A stretch of DNA of 64,000 bases from Atopsyche davidsoni (taxonomy: Eukaryota > Arthropoda > Insecta > Trichoptera > Hydrobiosidae): NCBI GenBank assembly GCA_022113835.1, contig JAILWY010000009.1, positions 4,563,501 through 4,627,500 on the forward strand. Direction: 5' to 3'. The notes beneath the pieces were generated by a model that searched no databases, was not told the DNA's origin, and worked only from the letters and a program-made list of their open reading frames with translations. Below, one piece after another: positions 38,650-50,564 of this stretch (position 1 is the stretch's first letter; the number at the start of each line of letters is the position of its first letter). Position numbers and translations under genes: made by a program.

Positions 38650-38830
38650 GGGAATTTAAGATGCGGTTGGCTATCCCCAAGATCTGTTGCCCCCGGCGCC
38701 CCCGTGACGTCACCCCCGGCTTACATCACGGGGGCACCACGCGGCCGCACACGTGGGGCCACTAGCACGTGCGGGCCATATTGTCTCCCGCGGCACGCAG
38801 GCCCTGTGGGCATGCACTTCGTAACACAAT
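38650..38830. promoter_or_regulatory. CRE plus two E-boxes in a GC island
   Basis: Perfect CRE TGACGTCA at 38705-38712, CACGTG at 38750-38755 and 38766-38771. The plus frame there starts at TTG and is not called. Confidence 0.5.
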
Positions 38831-39179
38831 CAACACAATCACGCTTTTTGTCAAAACAATAGCCCGATCACTGAGATGGACCTGCGGCTGATTACATCAG
38901 TGTGCGAAATTGATATGATTGATTTTAACTTCCATCCAAATTTTATTTACGATACTAAACTATTTAATGTGATTTTATCGTTTATATGCTTTTTGTTATT
39001 GTATTATTATATTCAAATACTCAATGTTACGCGAATATATAACTTTGTATATCAATAAAAAAGCTCTGAAAGTTGAGTAAAAGTTCTCTTTGATCGTTTA
39101 TTTTATACGACAACGTAACCAAAGATGAACGGTTTCTCTTCATGTCTGAAATCTAATATCCAAACACTTGTACATTAAA

Positions 39180-39610
39180 TCGAACGTAGATTGAGATTCC
39201 TGGAAATAATAGTCAAGCAGGGTGAGCTCATTACATCACCGTCGGCCATGTGCTGGGCAATGTGTCGGCGAGACGTGCGCGCCTCCCACCAGAACAGTAA
39301 CCAGACCGCGCACCCGAGGAAAACAAGCGGACATGGTCTGCAGGTACTTCCTGTCCCCCTCGGCCCAGGAGTACTGGGCTGCAGCCACATGGCGCCAATT
39401 ACCGAATATCTGATCCCACTACCTTGCGGCACGCGGAGAAGCTGCGCCATAGGATTACTCAGGTCCTCAAGTGGAATGGATTATTTTATGTCTAACGTTT
39501 TACCTTATCTCTTTTTAAGAGATTGGTTGTTTTTTTTAAATATTAATTTCAATTATTCTTTGGTTATAGTTATTTCAAATATATTAAAATATAACAAGCT
39601 ATTTGCTTAG
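39180..39610 (+). other. GC island with a 139-codon frame, doubtful
   Basis: A plus frame from TTG 39191 runs to 39610, with first ATG at residue 20 and a hydrophobic AT-coded tail. The minus strand is open too. No domain. Probably a chance frame over a regulatory island. Confidence 0.2.
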
Positions 39611-41146
39611 TTATGGCCAACATAGTAATTTTGTGCTACAGCCCCATTGATTGACTTGTCTTACTAGGCTTTCACCACGAAGTTAATATTGATAAAATAT
39701 AAGTGAAAATTAGTGCCATTATCCAAGAAGTTGCATATAGCATAATGAAAGATAGTGAAATAGTGACATCCTAATTATTACTTGAAAATATACACGTTCT
39801 TTTTAGATAACTAACACTGTTTTTTTTCTGAAGAATTTAAGGGTGTATATTTAAAAAAATATTTTTAATTTTCAGAACATTACAATCGTTATCACATACG
39901 ATCGTATTTCAAAGATCTTCTATATGGATTCAATTGTATTCAAAAATATATACGAGACATTTAAAAAATAATAATATTAAACATGAATATCGCATAAGCG
40001 TGACGAGTTAGATTCTACCCTTACGCGACCAAAGAGTCGTTTCATTTAAAAAGTATATATTTCAAAACATTTTTTTATTATATCTTCGCAGGTTCGCAGT
40101 GGGGGATATATTTGAGTGTGCTTTGATATTTTTTTCAGCAACACATGGCTCGTTCATTGAGCATTTAACATCTGAATGAGACCTGAATGTAGAATCAAAT
40201 TAAAAATACGTAGGTTATATCAAACAGACATACTTTTTAAAATAGCGAACGAAAAATCGTTTCTGAAATTTTTTCGTAATATATATTCTGATATTACATT
40301 GAAAAATCCACACATGATATAGTAGGCTTGACTCTAATTACAACACAACCGACCGATCGGAAGCAAATAGCGTCTCCTTTTTTTACACAATTTTTCCAAA
40401 GAAGACTCTATTGGTTAGTTTTTTGATCGATTATGTTGCTAGAAGTAGTGATTTTACGTAGCTCAGTAAGTTTTAAGGTCAAAATAATCTGAATGAATTA
40501 TCCCTGCAAATATTAAATATTTATGGATTCACATTGAAAATGCATACAGCGTATTGATTTAATTGCATTATTTTGGAACATGCATTGTGAATCAATATTA
40601 ATACGAAAACCAGAATTGATATTGGTAAAGTCTATGGTATGGTATTTCAAATGTATTAATGATTAATATTCACTTAAAGTTATCTTAGCCGAGATGGTTA
40701 GGAGCAGTACGATTATTTAGCTCGTACAAATATTTTTAAATAAGTGACCTAGACATATCGACGCTGGAATGAGAGAATAACTCAACAGCTACTTGGTTTT
40801 TTTACCCATCATATCTTAACATTTTATAGTTTATATATGTGTATAAATTTATATTTGTTTCATGTTGATCATCTTCATAGTGATTTATCAACTTCAGAAA
40901 AATATTAAAAACATGTAATGTTTTTAACACACCATGGTATATTACCGTAATTTCATTGTTAGTAGATTTTGTACTGCTTTTGTGTAAGATGCTTAAAAGT
41001 ATAAAGTTTAACGTTGTATTTTCATGTCGATTGTTGTACCGATAAAACTTATAAGAATAGTAAAACTATATTTTTATCAATTGAGTTTATAATTAGAATC
41101 TAGCGGCACACAGTGATTTCTATTAAAAATAGTGTCAGGCACTCAC

Positions 41147-41181
41147 CGCCCGCCACATTGGCATTGTGGTGAAGACTGAAG
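41147..41181 (-). CDS. Candidate short exon, 35 nt
   Basis: Acceptor GGATTTTTCAG, donor GCG|GTGAGT. Entered in phase 2 it reads FSLHHNANVAG and exits phase 1. At this length all frames are open, so support comes only from splice sites and phase. Confidence 0.2.
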
Positions 41182-42210
41182 CTGAAAAATCCCTTTTTTT
41201 GTTGCATGGCAACCCAGGCGGCACACATGCTCAACATGTTTTATATTCCGCTGCTTATTCATAATCCCGGAGTGATCGTGCGTGGCGTGGTCTCCCTACG
41301 AATTCTGCGGGCTGCAGTATTTTTCAATATTTCAGTGGACTAAAAATTTACTGCATGCTAATTTGTTCTTTCTGTTTATGAAATTGCGTCTACAGCAGTC
41401 GGGTCATCTTCAAGCATTTTTTCGATGTTTTCAGTTTTTAAGTACAAACCTCAAAACGGGATGGTAATGCAAAGACGCGACATGACATCCAAGAACCAAC
41501 CAAAATAAATCACTTGAATTTTAATAAATATCTTGCTACTATTAGTGTGATATCATAGTGTATAGATTTCATTGTGATGCATGCCTGTACCGTTTATGGT
41601 CATTCTCATGAATGTTCATCCTTTTCTAAATTTTTCATTGTTCTTGTCGATGCATATATAATAAAACGAAACGGCTTAACACCAGAGAAAAATGATAAAT
41701 TATTCACATTAAATTAAAGGCATGTCACAGTATGCGTGATATCATAGCACGCCGGGTTCGTAGAACGCTCTAGGTAAGTGATGAACGTCTGAACCTGCGG
41801 CGAGCTCGCGCCAGACGTCGCCATCATTCGACTGTGGTTGTGGTATGTGGATATAACGTCATCGTTTCTGTTTGCTCACCTAATTAATAACTACATTTTT
41901 TCTAAATAATTAATTGCGATCTTTTTCCTATTCCTCTTCGCGTTTAATTATAGCTCCTGCATGTTCTGGTTGTAATAACTGTATCAGACGTTATTTTTTG
42001 TGGATTTGGCGTGAGGAACTTTCACCTTGGTTGTAGAATATTTCTGCCATCAAAAGTTGTTTAACTTGAAGCTATAATCTATCATTTACATTTGACCTTC
42101 CCCTCACCAAACGCTTGCAATAGGAAAGTTGTGATTTTTTTTTTTTGCACATTGATAATAACTTAAAGTATTTAAAAGTTATGGGACTAACAAAAAACGT
42201 AAAAACTTAC

Positions 42211-42281
42211 GAATCGAGTATAGTTTTTACAAAGTATCCCAGACTTGACGTATTATTGTAGAATTCGTGAAAGTCATTGCG
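42211..42281 (-). CDS. Candidate internal exon, 71 nt
   Basis: Acceptor TGGTGTTTCTTCAG, donor TTC|GTAAGT. Only one frame is open: RNDFHEFYNNTSSLGYFVKT then ILD, exit phase 2. It joins in phase to 43635 upstream and 41181 downstream. GC content is near background. Confidence 0.27.
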
Positions 42282-43634
42282 CTGAAGAAACACCAGTCTT
42301 AGATGGTATTGTGCGCACAGAACCACCATACTGGCGTCATCATGACGTATGTATAAATTCTATGGCCGCTTTAGTTTGCGCGCACTCTCCCGGAGTTGAT
42401 TACCTAAATTGCTATTTACCTCGATAAACTGATTAAATATTATTGCAATGTGCACGAAGTTCCTATAAAAACAAAACACCGAAATCTTACATGTAACACA
42501 TTCAAATCTGAAATCTGTGTATATTGTGAAATTATCACATTACTTATTTAATATATTAATAAGAGCCTTTTTTATTTTGGTTTTTTTTTATTATATTTCT
42601 ATTATTTAATACAATTGACAAACGAATGCCATATGTAAAAAATTATTTTGATATTACGATTGCGTATCTATCTATGAATTATATAATACACAAATTTAGA
42701 AATAAATAATGAAAGAGTTATTTTTTGCAATAATTCAATCATATTTCGGTTTTTTGATATGAAAGCGTAATATAATATGAATAATGGGACACGCGAAGTT
42801 AATTTATAACGATTCTCGATATTATTTGGCGTGCCCACGGACAAATGTTGCCCGCCGCTGGTTTGGATGAATATCTTTCAGATGATTATTTTACATCATA
42901 AAAAAGCTTCCGCTGTAAATTTTAAATGCCAAGCCATGATTGTACACCGGAGCTTTTCTTATAATCTTACGATTTCAATGAAAATAAATACCGCCTTTGG
43001 TTGATTCACATAGAAGCTGGTCGTTATAAACTTTATGTTGTTTTATTTCCGATACATTTTGTTGATTGATATTAAACATTGAGTTAAAACCACAACACAC
43101 GAACATAGCATTAATAATTTTATTCTTTGGAAAAAATCAACCTAATAACTTGTCGGTTGCACCACACAAACATTTCATCTATCTCATTTATCCATCCTAC
43201 TTCTTTGCACGTGTTTTCGCAAGCGAATGGTATTGCTACTGTCTCTTGCGTGTAAAGTCTTTTGTATTTCGGATACTGTACAATTACAGAAAATAAACTT
43301 AAATTTTTTTTATTTTAGAATCTTGAGAAAATAAATAATAAGGAATCGTGATTACAAGATATGTTTTTGATCTAAAATTCAAGTCATAGTATAAATCAGT
43401 CAAATTCAAATAGTTCTCATATTTTTTTAGTTTTAAGCAAGGTTTGACAAATATATCAGGTTCGGTGATTAGTCTCCAGTTTTTTGCGATATTTGCATCT
43501 GGTGGCGCGACCGCGTGCCCCCTGTCAGGGTCTGCGATCCATCACGTCGGAGGCTCTGCCACTCCGAGTGACCCCCTCGCCCGCCCGGCATCCTGTTCCC
43601 CCGATACTTGTGGGATGGCTCAGCCATGACTTAC

Positions 43635-43720
43635 CACCAGATATGCGTGAATCATTACCTCATGCTGCACGTGTAAGGAGCCCTTGTAAACATTAGACAT
43701 CAAATGAATTCTTGGACGCG
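43635..43720 (-). CDS. Candidate internal exon, 86 nt
   Basis: Acceptor GAATTATTTTTCAG and donor GTG|GTAAGT, both strong. One frame is coding-like: RPRIHLMSNVYKGSLHVQHE then VMIHAYLV, exit phase 0. The phase fits the next candidate at 42281-42211. Confidence 0.3.
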
Positions 43721-43828
43721 CTGAAAAATAATTCAGTTTCAGTAAACGTGTAATTAAAATTTTCAACCTCTACCATTTTTTTGTGTAACTTTATACATGT
43801 AATTTAAATTGGTTCAAATTTAAAATGT

Positions 43829-43955
43829 AGAAGGACCCGGGGACCCATTACAGTACACTATTTTCTTTTTATAAAACCATGAACACTGGCTCAGCATGAG
43901 TATATGCTTAGTGAAATGGTCGCCAACCTTATCTGAGGAGAGGTACTTGATGAAT
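43829..43955 (+). repeat. Interspersed repeat family, copy C (short)
   Basis: Begins at TAGAAGGACCCGG and runs through ACTGGCTCAGCATGAG to GAGGTACTTGATGAATAA. It corresponds to the last roughly 120 bp of copies A and B, which supports 5' truncation. Confidence 0.65.
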
Positions 43956-43999
43956 AAGAAATTCAAAGCACATTGAGTAAAGTGCTGCCACTTAACAAA

Positions 44000-45000
44000 A
44001 AAAACACAATAATAATTTTATACACACAACAATTACTAAAAAATGTGGTGTTGTTGATATATAAGAACATTATAAAATACAATAGATTTTCGTCACAAAT
44101 TCAGGGAAGTCCAAACACAGTCATAAAAATTATTGGTTTGTTTTAGTTAGTATGTATGGATACTTTTCTTAAACCAAACAAAAAAAATGTCATGATCAAA
44201 CACAATCGAAAACTTTATAATAAATACAACAGAGAATGTGAAAAAATCTAGACAGCTGATGATTCACATATAATATATGTTAAAATGCCAATGGTTAATG
44301 TCACATTGTATAATATAAACAAAGCTTTATGAATTTTATCTCACCGCAATATTAATTACTCTAAACCTTCTTACAAGTTGTAATTTAAAATTATTTTAAT
44401 GTGTATATTATATTAATTTTTATTAACCTTTATAACCTTACTTAACGATCAGGTTTTCATTCTTACTTCTACTATTGAAAACGCTTAGTTATTGTATTAA
44501 TTCTTGTAATCGAATAAACTTTATTGGTTTATTGGATGAGCGATACAACGATATTTTTTCTTATTATGGACAAAGGCGATTCCCAGGTGTAAGTCTTATA
44601 TCGTGAAATATAATCTGCCTAAAATCCAAAAGCCTTCAAAGGTGCTCAGTTGCCAGTATTTCGTCTTATGAAATGTTTGGCTGTATTTGTGCTTTAGATA
44701 TTGCTATGCATAAAAAATAATAGTATCTATTTTTATTAAATAGTAATATATTTTTTAAATGTATTTTGTACTCTAAAAGATTCTATAAGTTATTATAATA
44801 AATCGAAAACCTTATTGTCAAACATTTACTTATTTTTTGAGTTTTAAAAAGTTATCCTGTCTACTGTAGGTACCTTATTATTTGCACGAAATTACTTTAA
44901 AGCTTTTTTAACACATTTATACTGGAGAATCGAAAATTATAAATTCAAAAATTAAATGATTAAAACGTAAATAATTTAACAAGAATCTTCCCGAATCCTT
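44000..45000. other. AT-rich DNA, no gene seen
   Basis: No feature above noise after repeat copy C. Confidence 0.6.
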
Positions 45001-45009
45001 AAACAAACA

Positions 45010-45200
45010 AGCGCATCTTGTGGGGTTGCCAGTTGTCCCGGGCTGGTCGCACATTTCGGGGGACAGTTCGTTGCCCCCCTGTTTGCTTACTTTCGGTTTC
45101 CTGTCTTAGGAGCCCCATTCCTGAAGGGGCGTTCCGACAGCTTTTTTTTTTAGGCAACTTTGGCACGGTTCGATTCCACTCGAGGGAAAGAACTAGGTCA
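45010..45200. repeat. GC-rich patch with B-box-like GGTTCGATTCC
   Basis: GGTTCGATTCC (45168-45178) is a perfect pol III B box but no A box lies at tRNA distance. The left part (GGGGTTGCCAGTTGTCCCGG) looks repeat-like. Possibly an old SINE or DNA element. Confidence 0.25.
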
Positions 45201-45759
45201 TTAAACTCTGGGCGAAGATAACTTTTATGTTTGGGTATTTTTTCGTTAAGTCCCAAAACCTTTTTGAAAACGAAAATTAACAGTTTGGGGTTTTAAATAA
45301 TACGCTGGGTAAAAAAAAAAAACAGGTGTTGTAACCTATGTGATGACTTATGATTGTTTGTGTTGATATGCACAATGTCGTGCATGTTAAGATTGATTCA
45401 ACGAGTGTTAGACATCCAAATGCTATTATTATCTAACGCGTGAGTGTTTTTAAAATAATTAATTATAAGAACAATGTAGATTTTCTTATTTTTACTGTTT
45501 ATTTAGTTGTGCATTGAATTGTTAAAAAGTACTTTTTGCTAACAAATTTTACTATAATCGTGTATTGTCTGTGTGTTTTCATTTGTATTTTTTAATTAAT
45601 AAATAAATATATATATATTAGTTTTTTTTTATATTGTTATGCAAAACAGTATGTCTTATATCTTTTGATTTTTCCTAATCTAGCACGATTTTAATAAAAA
45701 TCCACTTATTTCGTTAAAACCGCAATAAAACCCGGTCCGTTTAACATTTTACTACTAGA

Positions 45760-45925
45760 ATATATGTCGTGCTGTGTGTCTCATCACGTGGGGTCGGGTG
45801 GTTTGCGTGCCCGCCTCATACATTGCGTGCCGGCGGGGAGAGAGAGCGCTGTCGGGCGGGGGAGGGACCTTGCAGCCCCACGCTTCCGGTTCGCGAATCG
45901 CTCAGTGCATAATGACTATATCCGG
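45760..45925. promoter_or_regulatory. GC island with CACGTG
   Basis: CACGTG at 45785-45790. A plus ATG frame of 82 codons (from 45764) crosses it. No domain, not called. Confidence 0.3.
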
Positions 45926-46619
45926 GAAATTAATGGGGTAGAAACCACCTTCGATACTGAAAACTTGGCTACGAATAACCTTTATCTTTGTATCAGTTAT
46001 TTTTTTTTGTAAATATCATTTGATATTTTTGGAAAATTTTCTATATGTTGTCATAATGTAATGATTTTAAAACCCTTTTGAGCCGATTCTTACAGGCTCC
46101 AGGACGGTTTTGAATATTTTAGTCATATTGTTTTATTGAGCTACGATTATTGACGTACACAGCAGACTGAAAATATTCCGAGGTAACAAGGCTTTATGTA
46201 AATATTTTCCAAGATTACGTCATTTTACGGTATCGTAGATAAAAGTCAGCTATGTGATAGACAGTGCATCTATAATTGGTATTATATACACCATAGTAAT
46301 TAAAAGAAATATGAATTTTGAAAATATATTATAATTTTTGAAGAACTTATTTTTTTCTGTGGCGTTGCCAGAGTATAACAATTTGATACCATGATGTGCA
46401 CACTATTTAGGACTCCAGGAGAATAGTCATATTTCAATTAAACTGCGGAAATCATGAAACATATCGAACGTCCAGATTATTCGCACCGCAAATGAAGCTG
46501 CAACAGGGCGGCTCTCTTGTTATAACACGCTCTTGAATTCGTAATGGTGTGTTCAGCAACAGTTTTTCTAGCAGAGAAAACAAGATTGAAAGTGATATTT
46601 TTTATCAATATGCCTATCT

Positions 46620-46830
46620 TTTTATGGCGGCATGCCAGGTCGGTGAAACTCCCCCCTCCGGGCTTTTCAAGGCCGGCTGCCTCCGCTTCGACCCAGGCAA
46701 GAGTAGCTGGCGATCCTCCAAGAAGCAGCCGGCGTGGCGATGACTGCGACGAACGCGACAACTGCGTTATCTGCGACCGTTATAGCCGTATTTAAGAACT
46801 GTGATACCATGAAAATGTGCACGTGCCTGG
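46620..46830. promoter_or_regulatory. GC island
   Basis: CpG-rich. Holds repeated GCGAC motifs (46735-46780), with CACGTG nearby at 46820-46825. Frames are open on both strands. Confidence 0.3.
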
Positions 46831-47276
46831 ATTAGTTACACGCCCGTACACATCACCCATAACTACGTTATATACTAATACCCAGAAAGACTTCAACCTT
46901 TTTACTGTATTCCGTTGGTGCAGCGTTGCTATTATATGAAATATATAGATAAGTTGTACATATTTCCAATTTTTTTAATTTCAATAGTGCGATGCTTACA
47001 TGCCGACAAGACCTAAGCAAACTAAAGATTAAATATCTGTGCACGAAAATTTTAAACGCTCACAAAATTATACTACCGCGTTACCATCACATTTTATAGC
47101 CAAATATATATCTTTATCAATATATAGTATTACTGCCTAAGAACATTTATACAATCAGGACATAGCTTTGTCCAGGTCGCAGTCAAATACCCATTGCAGT
47201 CAAATTCGAAGAAGAGGTCCGCCAGTTCGCTTCCCCTGGCTGCGCCTCGCGACGCATGACGCCGGCTAGGGCTCAC

Positions 47277-47402
47277 GCGGATTACACTTATTCCCCGACT
47301 TCGCCAGTAAACTCTGCGGTCGTATGTTCTGCTTTCTGCCCTCCCGAAGCTTAAACGATCGCCGTTAATCTTGTCATTAACGGGACTCGACGTATACACA
47401 CG
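47277..47402 (-). CDS. Candidate internal exon, 126 nt (42 codons)
   Basis: Bounded by TTTTCAACAG and CGC|GTGAGC. The frame (phase 0 to 0) begins RVYTSSPVNDKINGDRLSFG and ends YWRSRGISVIR. The same frame stays open from about 47480 down to a stop at 47130, unusually long for about 50% GC. Composition is protein-like. Unidentified. Confidence 0.3.
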
Positions 47403-48018
47403 CTGTTGAAAACTCACGGAATCACTCGAATTTGATGAGCCATGAATTGCACGTATACCCAAAAAATAACTTAAGTGCTCGTTGTTTTATTATTACCAAA
47501 AAACATATAAAGTAAAAAAAAAATCAATTCGTTAGATTTAAAAAAACGCAGACCAAATTTTTTTAATACTGGGTTTGCGACTTGTCATGTCGTGACTTCG
47601 GGAACACCCTGTATATCGATAGCGTGCAACATAAGTTATGGTAAAGGTTAGTTAAAGACGTATAAAAGTAGTTAAGGTTAATAAAAAATCGGTTGGCTTC
47701 TTTTATTAAGAGGCAAGAAATTTTTATCATTCCTTCGGAGGCACGGTTGCAGGCTTTAATTTATTCATTAAAATAGTCAATATTCCGGCGACTTTTGAGA
47801 TATATTTTACATATATTTTTAGATGTATTGCCTTTTGAGGCAAAAGCATGCCCAAAATGTGTCATCGCAAACACGCGGAAGCCTAAAACTGCATTGACAG
47901 AATTCGTCTATCAAAAGGGAGCAGGAAGACGAATCGAGTACTAAAATAAAGTTTTTTTTTAATTTTGAAAATGCGGGTCCAACTGCTGGAGGGGTGAGCT
48001 GCAGCTCGAGGCTAGAAA

Positions 48019-48058
48019 GCCGGGAAGTCGGGAAGCCGGGAAGCCGGGAAGCCGGGAA
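48019..48058. repeat. Five tandem 8-bp GCCGGGAA units
   Basis: Perfect array of five 8-mers with one C-to-T change in unit 2. It lies about 340 bp upstream of the proposed start site. The GGAA core resembles the core of an ETS site, so the array could act as a clustered site, but the match to CCGGAAG is imperfect. Confidence 0.85.
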
Positions 48059-48139
48059 GCGGCGGCGCGGAGGGCGCTATCGAGCTCCTTGCGTAAAGCA
48101 TAATACCTAATTGCGAGTATCAAACGGCGCTCGTTTAAA

Positions 48140-48398
48140 AATCGAACCCGCCGAAGCGCCGCCGCATTTCCCCGAGATTTCCCGAGCGCCGGGCGCGGCC
48201 GACGGCGACTCGCGGCGTCCCTCTCTGGCGTGACGTCACGGCGCGCCGACCAATGGCGCGGCCGGGCGGGGCGGGGGGGCGGGGCGGGGAGGGGGCGCGG
48301 GGCGGGGAGGGGGCGCGGGGCGCGGGCCGGGCCGCTGTCAACAGTAGCGACTAGCGACTAGCGACCGGCTCCCGCGGCCGACCGACCGCCCGTCAGTG
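48140..48398 (+). promoter_or_regulatory. CpG-island promoter with CRE, CCAAT box, GC boxes and TCAGT initiator
   Basis: Ordered core-promoter elements: a perfect CRE (TGACGTCA) at 48231-48238; CCAAT at 48250-48254; a dense run of GGGCGGGG-type GC boxes at about 48262-48318, including a direct duplication of an 18-bp GC-box block; three tandem TAGCGAC units at 48345-48365; and TCAGT, the arthropod initiator, at 48393-48397. No TATA box is seen and no DPE at +28. The distances are those of a TATA-less promoter with a start near 48395. Orientation to the plus strand comes from the initiator, the leader and the splice donor downstream. Confidence 0.75.
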
Positions 48399-48863
48399 CT
48401 CCACTCCGCGCGAGCCGCATCTCCCGCCTCCCGCATTGTGCGCCGCACCGAGCTCCGAGATACATCTCGCGCCAGTGACGACCCGCGACGTCTCCGCCGA
48501 GCCCGACCGCGAGCCATCGCCCCCTCGATCTTCGGAGGTCACTCTTCCGGGGCCCCCTCTCGCTCTCCTCGCCGCGACGGAGTCCGCCCCGGTCCTCAGC
48601 GAACCGCTCCTCCGACGTCGGATCCCGAGTCCGCGGCTCTCGAGCTTTCCTCCGAGGAACGTCGCCTCGCAAGTTGTTTGGTGAAGTGCTACTCGCGAGT
48701 CGAGCGGTCGGTTCTGTGCCGGACCGTTTCCCGCCGGCGCGCAGGATATCGGGGGTTCGCGCCTCGCGGAGATTTTGCGGAAAAGTTTTTCGGGAAAGTT
48801 CAAAAGTAACTGTATGTGATTTCCAGCCGCGGAAGTGACCGTCCCAGCCCTCTGACGCGTAGG
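48395..48863 (+). other. 5' UTR of the CpG-island gene, with a start-stop uORF
   Basis: About 470 nt of GC-rich leader between the proposed initiator and the first usable ATG. The only earlier ATG is at 48814-48816 and is followed at once by TGA (48817-48819), a minimal start-stop uORF. Such elements are known to stall ribosomes and lower translation of the main frame. Both strands of this stretch have long open frames, but these are explained by GC content and start at non-ATG codons. Confidence 0.55.
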
Positions 48864-48879
48864 ATGTTAACTGAGCTCG
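48864..48879 (+). CDS. First coding exon, 16 nt, unidentified gene (partial)
   Basis: ATG TTA ACT GAG CTC G followed by GTGAGT, a near-consensus splice donor. The protein would begin MLTEL with the next codon split after its first base (phase 1). The next exon is not certain. A candidate at 63725 has an excellent acceptor and the matching phase, which would put the first intron near 15 kb. Five residues do not identify the gene. A long leader, tiny first coding exon and large first intron are usual for insect developmental regulators. Confidence 0.5.
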
Positions 48880-49830
48880 GTGAGTCTGATCGTCTCCTCC
48901 TCTCGCTTCGACTCCGGTGCGTTGTCGCGCGCTCGTGAATTATTCCATCTCGTCTCGCCGCCGACTCGCGTCGACGGCGACTTCGGATTCGCGGACCGAT
49001 CGTCGGAAACCGAAATGCCGCGTCGTCCGCGTCGTCCGAGTCCCGCTCGGGTGTCGCGAGGCCCGCGAGGCCCGCGCGACAGTCGGCCGCGGTTTTTTAT
49101 CGCCGACATGTGTGCCCGCCGGGGACGGCGGCTCGGCGCGGCTCCCGGCGGGCTCGTTATCGGCCGAGAAGTGCAAATAATTCAGCCTCGAGGAGGTTTC
49201 GGCGGTTAGCTCGAGAAAGCCTGATAAGTAATGCACATAGGAATATTTACCGCACCACTTAGCGCCTCCTGTGCGAAGTTTCCACCGAGTGGGCTCGCTC
49301 GCTGGCGTTCGCTTTTTGCCCGATCTGCCGCTGAAAAGTTTTTGCGATCGGGAATATTGCCAAGAGCCGCAGTTTCGAAGTTGAGATCCGAGCACTCGTC
49401 TTCCGATAGAGTAAAGTAAATATATACCTCCGCATGTTGAGAATCCGCATGACTCCCGACCGGCGGGTATGAAAATTAATTTAAACGACGACGCGATAGA
49501 TTTACTTTCTCGACACTTGAAAACGGATTATTCAAAAGCCGCCCCGTCAAATCCGTCGGCTTTCGAGGCGTCGAAAGTCAAGCGGCGTTGTTTTCGTAGT
49601 CGTTGAACTCGGGTCGCGCTCGCCGTCGGCCGCTCGCTCGGCTGAAGTTTTTAACTCTTTAACCCTCCTCAAGGGCGCCCCCGCCCCGCCGCCCGCCGGC
49701 ACCCCACGTGCGGCGCAATGTGCTACTCCATTCTATTTGCAGGCAAACACATAATTCAATTTCACACCTCCGGGCCGCGAGTCGGGAGACTGGCGCGCAG
49801 CGATGCCCGAAAATGCCGGTAAAAACCGCA
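48880..49830 (+). promoter_or_regulatory. Continuing CpG island in intron 1
   Basis: GC-rich, CpG-dense intronic sequence directly after the splice donor, fading at about 49.83 kb. It holds a CACGTG at 49705-49710. Open frames of 60-150 codons occur on both strands and in overlapping frames, as expected of stop-poor GC-rich DNA, and are not called as genes. Confidence 0.5.
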
Positions 49831-50027
49831 TCCACACTCGATGTCTTGGTCCGCGCAACTCAAAAAATCTTAAATATTTACGTTAGCGAATATAAAATAG
49901 AATTTACAAACAATATAAATATAAATTTACTTGCAGCTGTAATTTGTGTTTCAAAGACTATAATGAATATTTTGACGTTTAGATATCTAATGTGATAAAG
50001 CTAATCACTGAAGATATTATTACACGT

Positions 50028-50130
<103 letters not shown>

Positions 50131-50405
50131 AAGAGGGAAAATGAAATAATTATTAAAGAGCTTAACTTTGGATAAAGATACTGTGTATTAGATTTAAAAA
50201 ATAAACTGTCGGGGAACCAAATTGCAATAGTATTTTTTTTTTCAGATATCCTATAAATATGTTTTAGCCAAATTTGATCACCAAGTTCACAGGTACATTT
50301 AAACTTCACATTTACTATATACTCGTAATAATGTCACGTTATATAGTAATTAGAAAAATTTACAAAAATTAAATTTAACTCCAGAACAAAGTTTTCGACC
50401 TTTAA

Positions 50406-50557
50406 AAAGCCGGCTACACACGCAGCGACCCAAATTGCGACCGACTTGCAATTGGGTGTTTTTTATTTGGTTTTGCTTAAGTAAAAAAACGCAAAATATG
50501 ACGCTATTGACTGATTTTATGTTTGTTGTAAGTTACGTCGCGACTTGCGTAGAGGGC
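50406..50557. mobile_element. TIR element, about 152 bp, possibly TTAA-inserted
   Basis: The left end GCCGGCTACACACGCAGCGAC and inverted right end GCCCTCTACGCAAGTCGCGAC agree at 15 of 21 positions. TTAA stands at both edges (50402-50405 and 50558-50561), as in piggyBac-type insertion, but the flanks are AT-rich so this could be chance. There is no coding content. Confidence 0.45.
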
Positions 50558-50564
50558 TTAATAT

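Noticed and set aside
39112..39130. Minus-strand TCTTTGGTTA, like miR-9
   Set aside because: Only 10 bases match and the flanks do not fold into a good hairpin.
39180..39450. Secreted minus-strand protein spliced over a 40-nt intron
   Set aside because: The intron would be below the usual minimum for insects and the donor (CGACG|GTGATG) is weak.
48358..49395. Frames of 80-151 codons across the CpG island
   Set aside because: Most start at GTG/TTG, overlap on both strands and lie in leader or intron; GC content explains them.
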